DNA of 59,981 bases from NCBI GenBank assembly GCA_900755895.1, contig CAAEIG010000159.1:1-59981 (forward strand), written 5' to 3'. The notes under the pieces were generated by a model. It ran no database searches and had not been told where the DNA came from. It was given only the letters and a program-made list of their open reading frames with translations. This DNA comes from Clostridia bacterium (GTDB lineage Bacteria; Bacillota; Clostridia; Oscillospirales; Acutalibacteraceae). The position numbers and the translations under genes were made by a program. Position 1 is the first letter of the stretch, and every line of letters starts with the position of its first letter. This document shows, piece by piece, positions 28,631 to 37,293 of the stretch.

Positions 28631-31033
28631 TCAAGGGTCAACGAACTCCAGTTTGAAGGTTTTCACGCCATCACGCATCCCGGGGGCACCCTTCAGTTTC
28701 CGGACTCCTTTGCCCCCATTCTTCCAGGTGAAGTTGAACGGGCCGACTGTTTTGCCAGCCACAAGGTCCTTTACATCCTTGGGGGAGATGGAGGCCTTGC
28801 AAAACTCCTTAGGAATCAGGAAGCGGCACCCGCTGTTCCTGCCGGTACAGGTGTAGTAGTCCCTCTGGAGGAACACTTGACCTTTTCCACAGCAGGGGCA
28901 GGTGCATAACCCATCTTTGATGTCGATGTTCTCCTCATTGATAGGCTTCGGTTTCTTGTTCTCCATGGCGAACGCCGGAACGATCTTTCCTTCCGCAATG
29001 ACCAGGGCGGCAACATATTCGCTGCCATCCTTCCGCTTCAGTTTCTTCTCCTTGGTCTTTTTGCCACTGAGCATCAGCTTCATCTCAGCCACGCTGATTT
29101 TGGTGCCCATGACCTCTGCGCGCTTGACGATGAAGGTACAGGGGTCCTTGTCAGCTTTGTAGTTTACGCACCGGTAGTATTCCTTGCCGCAGACTACATC
29201 GTGACCGCAGATCGGACAGGGACCAAGCCGCTCAAACTGATAGGCGCGGAGATTCGCGCTGACCTTTTCCAGAATATCGGCTGTCTCAGCCTTGATGAAC
29301 TCCAGCATGTCCGCTTTGAACTTCTCCGGATGGCCGTTGTCCTGCAGGTCTCGCAGCTTTTTCTCCCATTTTGCCGTGATGGCGGGAGAAGTGATCTCGC
29401 GGTCCTTGATGGTATCAATAAGCGCCATGCCAAAATCGGTGGGGTAATAGTGGCCCTTCTCGATTCGGCAGAGGTTCGTCTTATCAGACGCCAGCTTCTC
29501 CAGGATGTCCGACCGGGTGGCAGGAGTGCCGATGCCCTCAGCCTCACGCAGAATGGCCCGCTGCTCCGCAGAGGAGACAAACTTACCCGCGTTTGCCATG
29601 GCGTCCAGGAGCGACTTGTCCGTGTACCGGTCAGGCGGCGTTGTCTGGCCCTTTCGGATGGACGACCCGGTAATATCCACCTGGTCGCCCTTGCTCAGTG
29701 GCGGCAGGATCACATCCTTCTTTTCATTGGTATACAGGATGGAGAATCCAGGATCCACCACGGCCTTGCCGGAGGCCTTTATCTTCCAACCATTGCTGTC
29801 GACCATAACAGTCGTAGAGTCCACCGTATAGGCCGGCAGGAAAATGGACAGCAGTCGCTTGGCCACCAGCAGGTAGATCTTCTTCTGGTCCTCGGTCAGC
29901 TTGGACGGGGCCACCTTCTTCACCGTAGGAATCAGGGCATGGTGGTCTGTCAGCTTGGCGTCGTCGATGTAGTCCTTTCCTGAGGTAGCGGCTGTGATCG
30001 CTGCAGGCGTTACCAGCTTCAGCGCCGCAGTCAGCTCAGGGAAAGCCTCCATGGGCTTGAGTAGGTTCGGGATCTCCGGCACCATGGATGTCGGCAGGAA
30101 CCGGCAGCTGGTACGAGGGTACGAGATGTACCCAGCTTCATACAGGTCCTGGGCGATCGAGTCTGTCTTACTGGCGCGGAACTTGAAGTACTTGTTCGCA
30201 TCCTTCTGCAGTTCTGTGGTAGAGTACAGAGTTGGCGCCTTGGTAGCAGTCCTCTTGGCCACAACATTCTCCACCGTACCAGTCTTACCCAGCCCAGCCT
30301 TGGCGTCATTTGCCGCCCTCTCATTGGGGAACCGGGTCTGCTTCAGCTCCGGCGGGACCAGTACAATTCCGGGGAACTTCTCCCCCTTCTGCATCGTCAC
30401 GCCAACCTCATAGAAGTTCTGCGGCACGAAATTTCGAATCTCCAGCTCGCGGTCGACCACCATCTTCAGCGTGGGAGTGACCACACGCCCGATGTTCGAC
30501 TTTGCCCGGACCTTCAACGACACGGCGCGACTGAAATTCATTCCAGTCAGCCAGTCAAACTGAGCCCGGAATGCAGCCGCCTCCCGCAGATGCTGAAAAA
30601 CAGAGGCGTCCTTCAGGTCATGCAGCGCCTTCTGGAGATCAGCCTCCAGCGTTGTAGAGCACCAGAGGCGCTTTACCGGCAGCTTCAGACCGTTGGCCTC
30701 ATAAAAGGACCAGAAAATATGTTCTCCCTCTCGCTCCGCGTCACACGCATTCACGAGGAAATCATATTTCCCGGCCTTGATCTTCGACATGATCTTGGCC
30801 ACCGACGCCGCGTCATCCGGCAGATACCGGAATTGGTCCGGAACCATCGGCAGGTATTTTTCTTCCCAGGGCCCGCCCCATTCGTCGCAGTAATCTCCCG
30901 GCATGGCCATCCTCATCAGATGGCCATGAAACGCTGCAAAATCCAGCGTAAACGGGAAAGTACCGCCGCTTTTGTAAGCGGATTCGATTGCTCTCATCAG
31001 TGACGGCTTCTCAGCCAACACTAATCCGCGCAT
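28631..31033 (-). CDS. topB: DNA topoisomerase III (type IA)
   Basis: An 800-residue type IA topoisomerase that relaxes and decatenates single-stranded or negatively supercoiled DNA. The Toprim part holds LAEKPSL at the start and the acidic triad in DAEREGE near residue 113. The active-site Tyr is in GYISYPRTSCRFL near residue 325. The C-terminal 200 residues carry two zinc-finger blocks: CPICGHDVVCG... C near 610 and CTCPCCGKG... C near 730. Start ATG 31033 behind AAAGGGGATGATACAAT. It serves decatenation during replication or conjugation. Promoter at 31086-31115. Confidence 0.95.
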   Translation of the reverse strand: MRGLVLAEKPSLMRAIESAYKSGGTFPFTLDFAAFHGHLMRMAMPGDYCDEWGGPWEEKYLPMVPDQFRYLPDDAASVAKIMSKIKAGKYDFLVNACDAEREGEHIFWSFYEANGLKLPVKRLWCSTTLEADLQKALHDLKDASVFQHLREAAAFRAQFDWLTGMNFSRAVSLKVRAKSNIGRVVTPTLKMVVDRELEIRNFVPQNFYEVGVTMQKGEKFPGIVLVPPELKQTRFPNERAANDAKAGLGKTGTVENVVAKRTATKAPTLYSTTELQKDANKYFKFRASKTDSIAQDLYEAGYISYPRTSCRFLPTSMVPEIPNLLKPMEAFPELTAALKLVTPAAITAATSGKDYIDDAKLTDHHALIPTVKKVAPSKLTEDQKKIYLLVAKRLLSIFLPAYTVDSTTVMVDSNGWKIKASGKAVVDPGFSILYTNEKKDVILPPLSKGDQVDITGSSIRKGQTTPPDRYTDKSLLDAMANAGKFVSSAEQRAILREAEGIGTPATRSDILEKLASDKTNLCRIEKGHYYPTDFGMALIDTIKDREITSPAITAKWEKKLRDLQDNGHPEKFKADMLEFIKAETADILEKVSANLRAYQFERLGPCPICGHDVVCGKEYYRCVNYKADKDPCTFIVKRAEVMGTKISVAEMKLMLSGKKTKEKKLKRKDGSEYVAALVIAEGKIVPAFAMENKKPKPINEENIDIKDGLCTCPCCGKGQVFLQRDYYTCTGRNSGCRFLIPKEFCKASISPKDVKDLVAGKTVGPFNFTWKNGGKGVRKLKGAPGMRDGVKTFKLEFVDP

Positions 31034-31085
31034 ATTGTATCATCCCCTTTGTCTTCATATGCAACCATAATTGGGAGCTGATTCT

Positions 31086-31115
31086 ATACTATGCAAATTG
31101 CCAAAGGGCAATTCC
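31086..31115 (-). promoter_or_regulatory. sigma-type promoter (GGAATTG / TGCATAGTAT) of topB
   Basis: Minus strand GGAATTGCCC and TGCATAGTAT, then CTCCCAATTATGG. Confidence 0.75.
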
Positions 31116-31199
31116 CGGCCGAAAGGGGCTAAGCACAATATAGCCGGAACTGCTTTGGCGGATATTTGCAGCATATGGGCAGACAGTCCGGCGCGTCGC

Positions 31200-31229
31200 A
31201 AAATATCAAAGAGTAGAAGTGCATATAAT
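31200..31229 (+). promoter_or_regulatory. sigma-type promoter (TGCATATAAT) of recD2
   Basis: TGCATATAAT at 31220-31229 with an A-rich upstream block. A second box TGCATATCAT lies at 31264-31273. Confidence 0.55.
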
Positions 31230-31309
31230 AGTATTAGAGTGGGGCGTGTAGTTTTGCCGCCCGTGCATATCATCAGGACATATTTTTTAATGGGCGGGGA
31301 GTGGTACAT

Positions 31310-33559
31310 ATGCTGCCGAATGTGCAGACTTTCGATATACGGGTCAAGCGGGTGAAGTTCCACAGGGACGACACTCTCCAGACTGTTTTTGATGGGGAGG
31401 TCCTGGAGTGGCGGCCCCGCAAGAAAGAGTGGACGCCGACCCGCCAGGTAGTTACCTGCTCCGGCTATTTTTTCAATCTGGTCGAGAACGACCACATCCA
31501 TGTGAAGGCAGAGGAGGTTGATCACGAGCTCTATGGGCCGCAGTGGCAGGTTTATCTGTCCGAGCGGGTGACGCCGGGCACTGAGGCTGAGATGCTCAAA
31601 TTCCTGACATCCATCAAGGGCATCGGGCAGGTCATCGGCCGCCGGCTGATCGAGGCTTTTGGTCTGGATGTAATTTCCTCCATCTTGACAGACGCCACCT
31701 GTCTGAACACGCTGGGCCTGCCGCAGCCGGCAAAGGACGCCTTGTACCAGGCTATCGTGGAGAACAAATCCTTTGAGAAATTGCTCATCTTCCTGCAGGG
31801 CCACGGCCTGTCGCCCAAATACGCCACCCAGATCTACCGGATGTACGAGTCCCACGCCGTGGAGAAGATCAAGGATAATCCCTACGCCCTCTATCTGGAT
31901 AAGGTCATCGATTTCCCGGCAGCAGCCCGGCTGGACGACAGCCTCGGCTACTCCTCCCCGGAGTCATACCGCAACCAGGCGTTGCTGCTGGCGATCCTCC
32001 GGGAGGACTCGGAGGGCAACGGCAATCTGTACACCGAGGAGGATGCCCTGCCGGGGATGGCTGAGGACTATATCAGGCGCAAGCTGTTTGGCACCCGTTT
32101 TCCAATGCCGTCCGCCAGCACTTTGGAGGACGCTCTCCGGGAGCTGGCATCCGGAGGGGCTGTTATCACAGACTATATGCTTGGCGAGGGCCGGCCTGTT
32201 TATCTATACCGAAACTTCCAGGCTGAACGGGCCATCGGAGAGCGGCTCTTTGAGCTGATGGACAGCCCTAAAAAGCTCTGGGCATCCAAAACCGATATTC
32301 TTTCGGCCATCACATGGGCACAGGGCTCGTTCCGGCTGACAGCCGAGCAGAAAGGGGCCATACATTCGACATTTGTTTCACCTGTCTCAGTCCTCACAGG
32401 TGGCCCGGGCACCGGTAAGACCCAGACGCTGCAGGTGCTGGTGCAAGCAGCTAAGAAACTATGGCCAGGCGTGAACATTCGTATCTGCGCCCCCACCGGC
32501 AAAGCGGCTATGCGGGCGCAGGAGCTGACCGGGGCCAAGGCCTCGACCATCCACCGGGCCTTGGGCTACCCGCACAATAATCTCCGGCAGGATGAGCTGG
32601 TTTGCGACCTCCTGATTGCCGATGAGTATTCGATGTGCGACGCCGACCTCTGTTCCTGGTTGCTTAGGGCCCTCAACTCCAGCGCCCGGCTGCTCATTGT
32701 AGGAGACCACGAGCAGCTGCCCAGCGTAGGGCCTGGGCTGGTGCTCCGGGATATGATCCAGTCGGAGATGGTGCCCGTCAACCGTCTGACCCAGGTGTTC
32801 AGACAGGGTGGCGGCAGTTTGATCGTCCAAAATGCCCATGCGATTATCAAGAGCAGGCCGGGTGCGGCCCCGGAGGAGTTGAGCTGGTCGGCCGGCAAGG
32901 GTGGGTCCTTCTATTTCATACAGGCGAATGACCACTATAAAATCCAGCGGATGATGGTCAAGGCTGTGAAGCGGATGCTGGACGAGGGCTTTTCCTTGGA
33001 CCAGATCGCCGTTCTCTCCCCTATCCACGGCTCGCCGGTGGGAACTGATGCCATGAACGCCATTCTCCAGGAGGAGCTGAACCCGCGGGCGCTCGGTATT
33101 GGCTGTATGGCCTATCAGTCGGACCGGTGCGGAGAACTGAGACCCCGCGATAAGGTCATCCAGATGCGCAATGATTATGACCTTGAGGTTTTCAATGGAG
33201 AGACGGGGGTCGTCAAGAAAGTGGACTACTCTCCCGTCAAGGCCGTATTGGTCGAGTTCCCGGGTCCCCGGGAGGTCTGGTATTCGGCCCAGCAGGTCGA
33301 AGAATTGGATCTGGCCTACTCGATCACCGCTCATCGCTCCCAGGGCAGCGAATTTGATGCTGTTGTCATTCCAATTTGCAAGACCCTGTTGTATAATACA
33401 GACAAAAATGTCATGTACACTGCCATTACCAGGGCCAAGAAACGGGTAGTCCTTGTGGGCGACAGGGAATCCCTGGATATCAGCCTGGCTCAGGCAGGCT
33501 CCATGGACCGGAATTCGCATCTGGCGCTCCGGATCCAGGAAGAGTTTTTGGCTACCTGA
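31310..33559 (+). CDS. recD2: RecD2-type SF1B DNA helicase
   Basis: A 749-residue 5'-3' helicase. The N-terminal 200 residues include a helix-hairpin-helix-like phrase SIKGIGQVIGRRLIEAFG. Walker A is GGPGTGKTQT near residue 365. Walker B is LLIADEYSMCD near 440, with Tyr where most have Ala. Later motifs include RLTQVFRQGG and the C-terminal DLAYSITAHRSQGSEFDAVV. The long N-terminal extension marks RecD2 rather than RecD. It acts in repair and recombination. An upstream GTG (31301) is in frame; ATG 31310 fits GGGGAG better. It heads an operon with the radical-SAM genes. Confidence 0.92.
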   Translation: MLPNVQTFDIRVKRVKFHRDDTLQTVFDGEVLEWRPRKKEWTPTRQVVTCSGYFFNLVENDHIHVKAEEVDHELYGPQWQVYLSERVTPGTEAEMLKFLTSIKGIGQVIGRRLIEAFGLDVISSILTDATCLNTLGLPQPAKDALYQAIVENKSFEKLLIFLQGHGLSPKYATQIYRMYESHAVEKIKDNPYALYLDKVIDFPAAARLDDSLGYSSPESYRNQALLLAILREDSEGNGNLYTEEDALPGMAEDYIRRKLFGTRFPMPSASTLEDALRELASGGAVITDYMLGEGRPVYLYRNFQAERAIGERLFELMDSPKKLWASKTDILSAITWAQGSFRLTAEQKGAIHSTFVSPVSVLTGGPGTGKTQTLQVLVQAAKKLWPGVNIRICAPTGKAAMRAQELTGAKASTIHRALGYPHNNLRQDELVCDLLIADEYSMCDADLCSWLLRALNSSARLLIVGDHEQLPSVGPGLVLRDMIQSEMVPVNRLTQVFRQGGGSLIVQNAHAIIKSRPGAAPEELSWSAGKGGSFYFIQANDHYKIQRMMVKAVKRMLDEGFSLDQIAVLSPIHGSPVGTDAMNAILQEELNPRALGIGCMAYQSDRCGELRPRDKVIQMRNDYDLEVFNGETGVVKKVDYSPVKAVLVEFPGPREVWYSAQQVEELDLAYSITAHRSQGSEFDAVVIPICKTLLYNTDKNVMYTAITRAKKRVVLVGDRESLDISLAQAGSMDRNSHLALRIQEEFLAT

Positions 33560-33581
33560 AAAATCGAAAGGAGAAAGAACT

Positions 33582-33974
33582 ATGAGTACGAATTATCATT
33601 TTGTTAACCGCGAGAAGAAGACCCAGGTGGAGCAGCTGAAGAAGCTGCTGGAGACAGAGCGGGAAGGTCTGCTCCAGCGCCTGGAGAAGTTCGGCGAGGA
33701 GAACCCGCTGGCTATGGGCAACATCGAGGATGTCATCTTTGCCCTCCGTCCGGCCATGACCAGCGCCAATGTACAGAGTTGGGACGACGACATGGAGATC
33801 GGTGTCGCCTCCAGCACCAAGTTCTACTGGGCCGCCAACAATGGTTTCGGCAGCCTGGACGATGTGGAGCAGTTCCAGAAGGAGCACCCTGAGTGCGTCA
33901 TCGAGAACGAGTATGGCGATGAGCTCAGCTTTGCCGACTTCAAGAAATCCGTGAAAGACCTGGGACGGGGGTAA
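33582..33974 (+). CDS. hypothetical protein (130 aa)
   Basis: Starts MSTNYHFVNREKKTQVEQLK behind CGAAAGGAGAAAGAACT. A helical N-terminal half (QLKKLLETEREGLLQRLEKF) precedes an acidic domain with WDDDMEIGVASSTKFYWAANNG. No known family. It starts 22 bases after recD2 and is followed five bases later by the radical-SAM gene, so it belongs to that operon. Confidence 0.7.
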   Translation: MSTNYHFVNREKKTQVEQLKKLLETEREGLLQRLEKFGEENPLAMGNIEDVIFALRPAMTSANVQSWDDDMEIGVASSTKFYWAANNGFGSLDDVEQFQKEHPECVIENEYGDELSFADFKKSVKDLGRG

Positions 33975-33979
33975 AGATC

Positions 33980-34870
33980 ATGAATATTCAGTCGCTCAGC
34001 GTCGTCGTGCCCAACAAGAGCTGCGTGAACAACTGCGCGTTCTGCGTGTCCAAAATGCACTGTGACAGCTATAAGAACCAGATGGACGACAACCTCCCCT
34101 TCTTCGATCTGTACCTGAAGGACTACCTCAAACGCCTGGAGTTTGCCCGGCATAATGGCTGCAACACAGTCATGCTCACCGGCAATTCGGAGCCGCAGCA
34201 GAACCGGAAGTTCCTCACCTATTTTGGGCTGTTCATGCAGATGATGCGGGATCCGTTCCAGTGGATCGAGATGCAGACCACCGGTGTGCTGCTGGATGCC
34301 AATTACCTGCGGTTTCTCCGCAACCATGTGGGCGTCAACCTGATCAGTCTGTCTGTTTCGGCCGTGGAGGAAGAGGACAACCGGGAGATCATCGGCGTCC
34401 CCGGCTGGGTGCCTCTGAAGCTGCCCGAGCTCTGCCAGGAGATCAAGAAGTACGATTTTTCCCTACGGCTCAGCGTAAACCTCACCAAGTCCTTCGACCA
34501 GTTCCAAGGGCGGGAGGCCGACTTCTTTGGCTGGGCCAAGCATCTGGGCGCCGACCAGGTAACTTGCCGGGTATTGTATTCGGACAGCGGCGACACGCCC
34601 CAGGCTAAGTGGATCAAGGAAAATGCGGTCGCAAAAGCGACCGTGCAAGGCATCGTCAATCATGTGCAGTTCTACGGCAAGCCGCTTGGCATCCTCCCCT
34701 ATGGGGCTACCAAGTACGCCATGGACGGCATGGCCGTTGTTGTGGACGATGATTGCATGGCTAAGGGCAAGCTGCCGGATGCGGAGAAGGATGCCTATAA
34801 ATACCTGATTTTGCAGCCGGACTGCAAGCTGTATTCCCAGTGGGACGACCCGGCCAGCCTAATTTTCTGA
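33980..34870 (+). CDS. radical SAM protein of unknown function
   Basis: A 296-residue radical SAM enzyme. The cluster motif CVNNCAFC lies at residues 15-22, early in the chain as usual, with VMLTGNSEP at about 65-73 as the GGE-like SAM-binding strand. A pattern MQTTGVLLD fits the barrel. No accessory cysteine cluster is seen. I cannot assign the reaction. Downstream within 15 bases is a multi-zinc-ribbon protein (34885), and upstream is RecD2, so a role in nucleic-acid or small-protein modification is conceivable. Start ATG behind GACGGGGGTAAAGATC. Confidence 0.85.
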   Translation: MNIQSLSVVVPNKSCVNNCAFCVSKMHCDSYKNQMDDNLPFFDLYLKDYLKRLEFARHNGCNTVMLTGNSEPQQNRKFLTYFGLFMQMMRDPFQWIEMQTTGVLLDANYLRFLRNHVGVNLISLSVSAVEEEDNREIIGVPGWVPLKLPELCQEIKKYDFSLRLSVNLTKSFDQFQGREADFFGWAKHLGADQVTCRVLYSDSGDTPQAKWIKENAVAKATVQGIVNHVQFYGKPLGILPYGATKYAMDGMAVVVDDDCMAKGKLPDAEKDAYKYLILQPDCKLYSQWDDPASLIF

Positions 34871-34884
34871 GAGGAGGCGCCGAT

Positions 34885-35211
34885 ATGGGAACGACCAGAA
34901 CGCCCATCCGCAAGATGTATGAGGCCTGCAAGGCCTGCAAGGAGAACTGCTCAGGGTATGGAACCTGCAAGCGCGGCTTCGAGAATTGGTACTCCCGTAG
35001 GACCAAGGACAACGGATGCCCGTTGGTGCGCCGGCAGCGGACCACATGCAAACGCTGTGAGCACCGTATCGTGATGCCAGCCTTTTCGGAAGGGATCTGT
35101 TCCCGCTGCGGGGCACGCATTGTCAGCAGCAATACGCCCTGTGACCGACTGTGCGAACCATGCGCTATAAAACTGGGCCGGTGCGCAAGGTGTGGGTTGC
35201 TGATCAGTTAG
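34885..35211 (+). CDS. multi-zinc-ribbon small protein (108 aa)
   Basis: Starts MGTTRTPIRKMYEACKACKE behind GAGAGGAGGCGCCGAT. Cysteine pairs CKAC, CKRC, CSRC, CEPC, CARC and two more single cysteines line up along the chain, so three zinc sites are likely. Basic residues between pairs suggest RNA or DNA contact. A short N-terminal extension in frame from 34840 overlaps the previous gene and has no ribosome site. It is the last gene of the recD2 operon, ending in a terminator. It is a possible substrate or partner of the radical-SAM protein (inference). Confidence 0.75.
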   Translation: MGTTRTPIRKMYEACKACKENCSGYGTCKRGFENWYSRRTKDNGCPLVRRQRTTCKRCEHRIVMPAFSEGICSRCGARIVSSNTPCDRLCEPCAIKLGRCARCGLLIS

Positions 35212-35222
35212 ACAAAACAAAA

Positions 35223-35252
35223 GGCCCGGAGCCAAAGCTCCGGGTCTTCCTT
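35223..35252 (+). terminator. terminator of the recD2 operon
   Basis: GGCCCGGAG and CTCCGGGTC are followed by TTCCTTG. Confidence 0.75.
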
Positions 35253-35255
35253 GTT

Positions 35256-35429
35256 AGTCGTTCTCGAAATGAACGACGGTAAACTCCTGTTCCTGCAGGC
35301 TACAGTCATGGCGCAGTGTTGTCTCTGCTCACGAACTTAGCATCCACTGGGGTGGTGCCCAGGCGTCTTCGAGGCCGGCTGCCCCGTTTTCTAACCCAAG
35401 CCCCCGGCTTTAGCTACGGGGTTCGTGAC
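35256..35429 (+). mobile_element. solo right end / omega-RNA scar of an IS605-type element
   Basis: The sequence AAGCCCCCGGCTTTAGCTAC (35398-35417), followed by GGGGTTCGTGAC, ends at 35429. It is a textbook IS605-group right end with its CTTTAG loop. No tnpB lies upstream. The preceding 140 bases have reRNA-like stems. The end overlaps the last codons of the minus gene at 35410. Confidence 0.55.
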
Positions 35430-35823
35430 ATTTTTCAGCTTCCTCCAGGAATGCGGCCAGGCTCTCGGCGCTGTACTCCACGCCTTCCTGGATGAGGTTA
35501 CCCCGCTCATCACGGAATCCGGCCTGGGTGTTTTCCAGCCAGTACTTCTGCATGGCCTGGTTGTAGCCGGATATGTCGCCCCCGAACCGCTTCGGGTCCG
35601 GCTTCCGATGGAAATGATACAGGGCCGGGCAATAGTGGTTCAGAATGTACAGCAGCCGGAATCCGGCCTCGTCCTTCTGCGCCTCATTCGGCCCGTACTT
35701 GGCCATCATGTCCTTTGCCCAGGACTTGGACTCCTCCACCCAGGTGAAAACCTGAAGCCGCAGTCGGGCATTCTCTTCGTTCTGGAGCTTAGAGGCAAGC
35801 TGAACTGCTCGTTTTGTACTCAT
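35410..35823 (-). CDS. hypothetical protein (137 aa) with C-terminus from a mobile end
   Basis: Starts MSTKRAVQLASKLQNEENAR behind CGAAAGGAGATTCTAAC. Helical, with YILNHYCPALYHFHRKPDPK in the middle and a helical tail EYSAESLAAFLEEAEKC. The last residues HEPRS and the stop are encoded by the IS605-type right end at 35429, so insertion has replaced or extended the original C-terminus. Leader dyad CCCAATTTGG and promoter at 35872-35901. Function unknown. Confidence 0.7.
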   Translation of the reverse strand: MSTKRAVQLASKLQNEENARLRLQVFTWVEESKSWAKDMMAKYGPNEAQKDEAGFRLLYILNHYCPALYHFHRKPDPKRFGGDISGYNQAMQKYWLENTQAGFRDERGNLIQEGVEYSAESLAAFLEEAEKCHEPRS

Positions 35824-35871
35824 GTTAGAATCTCCTTTCGATTTGCTATTTTCCAAATTGGGTACTGCATT

Positions 35872-35901
35872 GTTTTATGCAAGCGGCTCCGCAGCCATTC
35901 C
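35872..35901 (-). promoter_or_regulatory. sigma-type promoter (GGAATGG / TGCATAAAAC)
   Basis: Minus strand GGAATGGCTGC and TGCATAAAAC, then CCCAATTTGGAAAATAG. The last base of the -10 box is C instead of T. Confidence 0.65.
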
Positions 35902-35904
35902 GGA

Positions 35905-35938
35905 GAAAACGAAATCCCCCGCCGAAGCGGGGGATTTT
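35905..35938 (-). terminator. terminator of the 36455 gene
   Basis: Minus strand AATCCCCCGC, TTCG loop, GCGGGGATT, TCGTTTTC. It overlaps the next promoter region. Confidence 0.75.
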
Positions 35939-35942
35939 GTGC

Positions 35943-36455
35943 TCAGAGCCGGGCGAAAATGTCGGTGACAAAATCGTACTCACTGTACACGATTCCGTCC
36001 TCAACATAGCAGGGGTAGCCCATGATGGCGCCAGGGAAATCGCTGGTGCGGTCGTGAACGCATGCAGTCACGAAATCACGGTAAACCGTGACAGTATACC
36101 GCAGGTTGTCCACGGTCGTGGTGTAGGTTCGAAGGATATCCTTCGGCTCCTTCGGCTCCACAACCATATAGCCCTTCTCCAGGGCAATATAGTCGAGGAA
36201 ACTGAAGTCCCACGCCACAAGCGGGGAACCCAGCACCTCATAACCCTCAGGAGCGTCGATGTCGGCACTCTCGTAGTAGCCGGCAGGAGCATCAATGATG
36301 ACGCTCTCAATGTAGCCGGTGGGAGGGTCAATGGAGATGACAGAAGGCTCCTCAGCGGAAGTTCCGTGGACGCCGTCAATATCGGCGGCGAAAGCGGGAG
36401 TCATCAGGGACATACTCATGATAGTGACGATAACAAAAGTGATAACCTTTTGCAT
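35943..36455 (-). CDS. secreted hypothetical protein (170 aa)
   Basis: Starts MQKVITFVIVTIMSMSLMTP, a signal peptide cut after AFA. The mature part has three near repeats: PPTGYIESVIID, APAGYYESADID and APEGYEVLG. The rest is a beta-rich domain (TTTVDNLRYTVTVYRDFVTA). No known family. The repeat suggests an extracellular binding protein. Behind CGGAAGGAGAACAAA. Its promoter (36607-36636) has a long leader. Confidence 0.7.
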   Translation of the reverse strand: MQKVITFVIVTIMSMSLMTPAFAADIDGVHGTSAEEPSVISIDPPTGYIESVIIDAPAGYYESADIDAPEGYEVLGSPLVAWDFSFLDYIALEKGYMVVEPKEPKDILRTYTTTVDNLRYTVTVYRDFVTACVHDRTSDFPGAIMGYPCYVEDGIVYSEYDFVTDIFARL

Positions 36456-36606
36456 TTTGTTCTCCTTCCGGTGCATGGCACCTATGTGTTGTTTGCTTTT
36501 CCCCTATATATTCAAATCTCCTCTTGCAGGAGAGAAACCTGGAAGGCGCCTTTTTACGGCGGCGCAAACCTATATTTGAACATCCCAGAGTGGAATGGAA
36601 TAGTTA

Positions 36607-36636
36607 ATCCTATGCATATTTTCTGAAAACTATTCC
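36607..36636 (-). promoter_or_regulatory. sigma-type promoter (GGAATAG / TGCATAGGAT)
   Basis: Minus strand GGAATAGTTTTC and TGCATAGGAT at exact offset. The leader has CCATTCCACTCTGGGATG instead of the usual dyad. Confidence 0.75.
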
Positions 36637-36647
36637 AATGAGGAAAA

Positions 36648-36745
36648 GGTCTTTTTTAACGAAGAAAGCAGCGGGGGAAATTCTCCTTTGCTCATAGGCC
36701 TCGCCACATCGGCTTTTTCCCAAAGCCGGTATGTGGCATGCAGGC
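36648..36745 (-). repeat. intergenic structured repeat, copy J (divergent head)
   Basis: Minus strand: GCATGCCACATACCGGCTTT, hairpin GGCTTTGGGAAAAAGCC, CCCCCGCTGC and tail TTTCTTCGTTAAAAAAGA. The promoter at 36636 starts 12 bases after the tail. Confidence 0.7.
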
Positions 36746-36812
36746 ATGCTTCCTGCGCATAGCGAAACCCCAGCACTTCCGTTAGGAAGCACTGGGGTTT
36801 TAGGTTGCCTGG

Positions 36813-36941
36813 TCAGATGCCAAGGCCCACCGTCAACAGGTCGTTGAGGTAGGCGGAGAACATGTCGGAGAGAGCTCCGAACAGGGTGCCGAGAACGATC
36901 AGCACCAGGATGACCGACAACAGAGAGATGACGAGTTTCAT
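36813..36941 (-). CDS. small membrane protein (42 aa)
   Basis: This short ORF starts MKLVISLLSVILVLIVLGTL and ends NDLLTVGLGI. One long hydrophobic segment (residues 2-24) makes it a single-pass membrane peptide. The ribosome site AGGAGGAATCATT fits. It has its own full promoter (37035-37064) with a leader nearly identical to that of the 36455 gene. Toxin-like, holin-like and pilin-accessory roles are all possible, none shown. Confidence 0.65.
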   Translation of the reverse strand: MKLVISLLSVILVLIVLGTLFGALSDMFSAYLNDLLTVGLGI

Positions 36942-37034
36942 AATGATTCCTCCTAAAAATATGTATTCTCCTGTTAGCCGCTTTCAAAAGCGGCTGAAAA
37001 TATGTAAACATCCCAAAGTGGAATGGAATATCTA

Positions 37035-37064
37035 ATCCTATGCATACCTTCCAAAAACAATTCC
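37035..37064 (-). promoter_or_regulatory. sigma-type promoter (GGAATTG / TGCATAGGAT) of the small membrane protein
   Basis: Minus strand GGAATTGTTTTTGG and TGCATAGGAT, leader CCATTCCACTTTGGGATG. The dyad TTGTTGCAAACAACAA (37073-37088) lies just upstream of the -35 block. Confidence 0.75.
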
Positions 37065-37143
37065 ATTGCTGCTTGTTGCAAACAACAACGGTGCAGCTAT
37101 TCGTTTTGCAAAACAACTAGCCAGCAGTAACGCAAATGCAGAC

Positions 37144-37219
37144 CTCACAGACCAGGCCTGCCGCGATGCCATCCGGCAAAGAACCAAATCCCCGCCACAT
37201 TTTTTCGTCAATAAAGACC
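37144..37219 (+). repeat. partial repeat, copy K
   Basis: TCACAGACC, then a collapsed head without the hairpin, then CGGCAAAG, CCCCGCCACAT and tail TTTTTTCGTCAATAAAGA. An internal deletion removed the hairpin. Confidence 0.6.
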
Positions 37220-37239
37220 CCCTACCCTACTATAACAGC

Positions 37240-37285
37240 AAAAAAGCAACCCGGCGCCTCCCAAACGGGAAACACCGGGTCTTGT
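37240..37285 (-). terminator. terminator of the 37731 gene
   Basis: Minus strand CCCGGTGTTTCCCG and GGGAGGCGCCGGG are followed by TTGCTTTTTT. Confidence 0.75.
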
Positions 37286-37293
37286 TGTCATGC

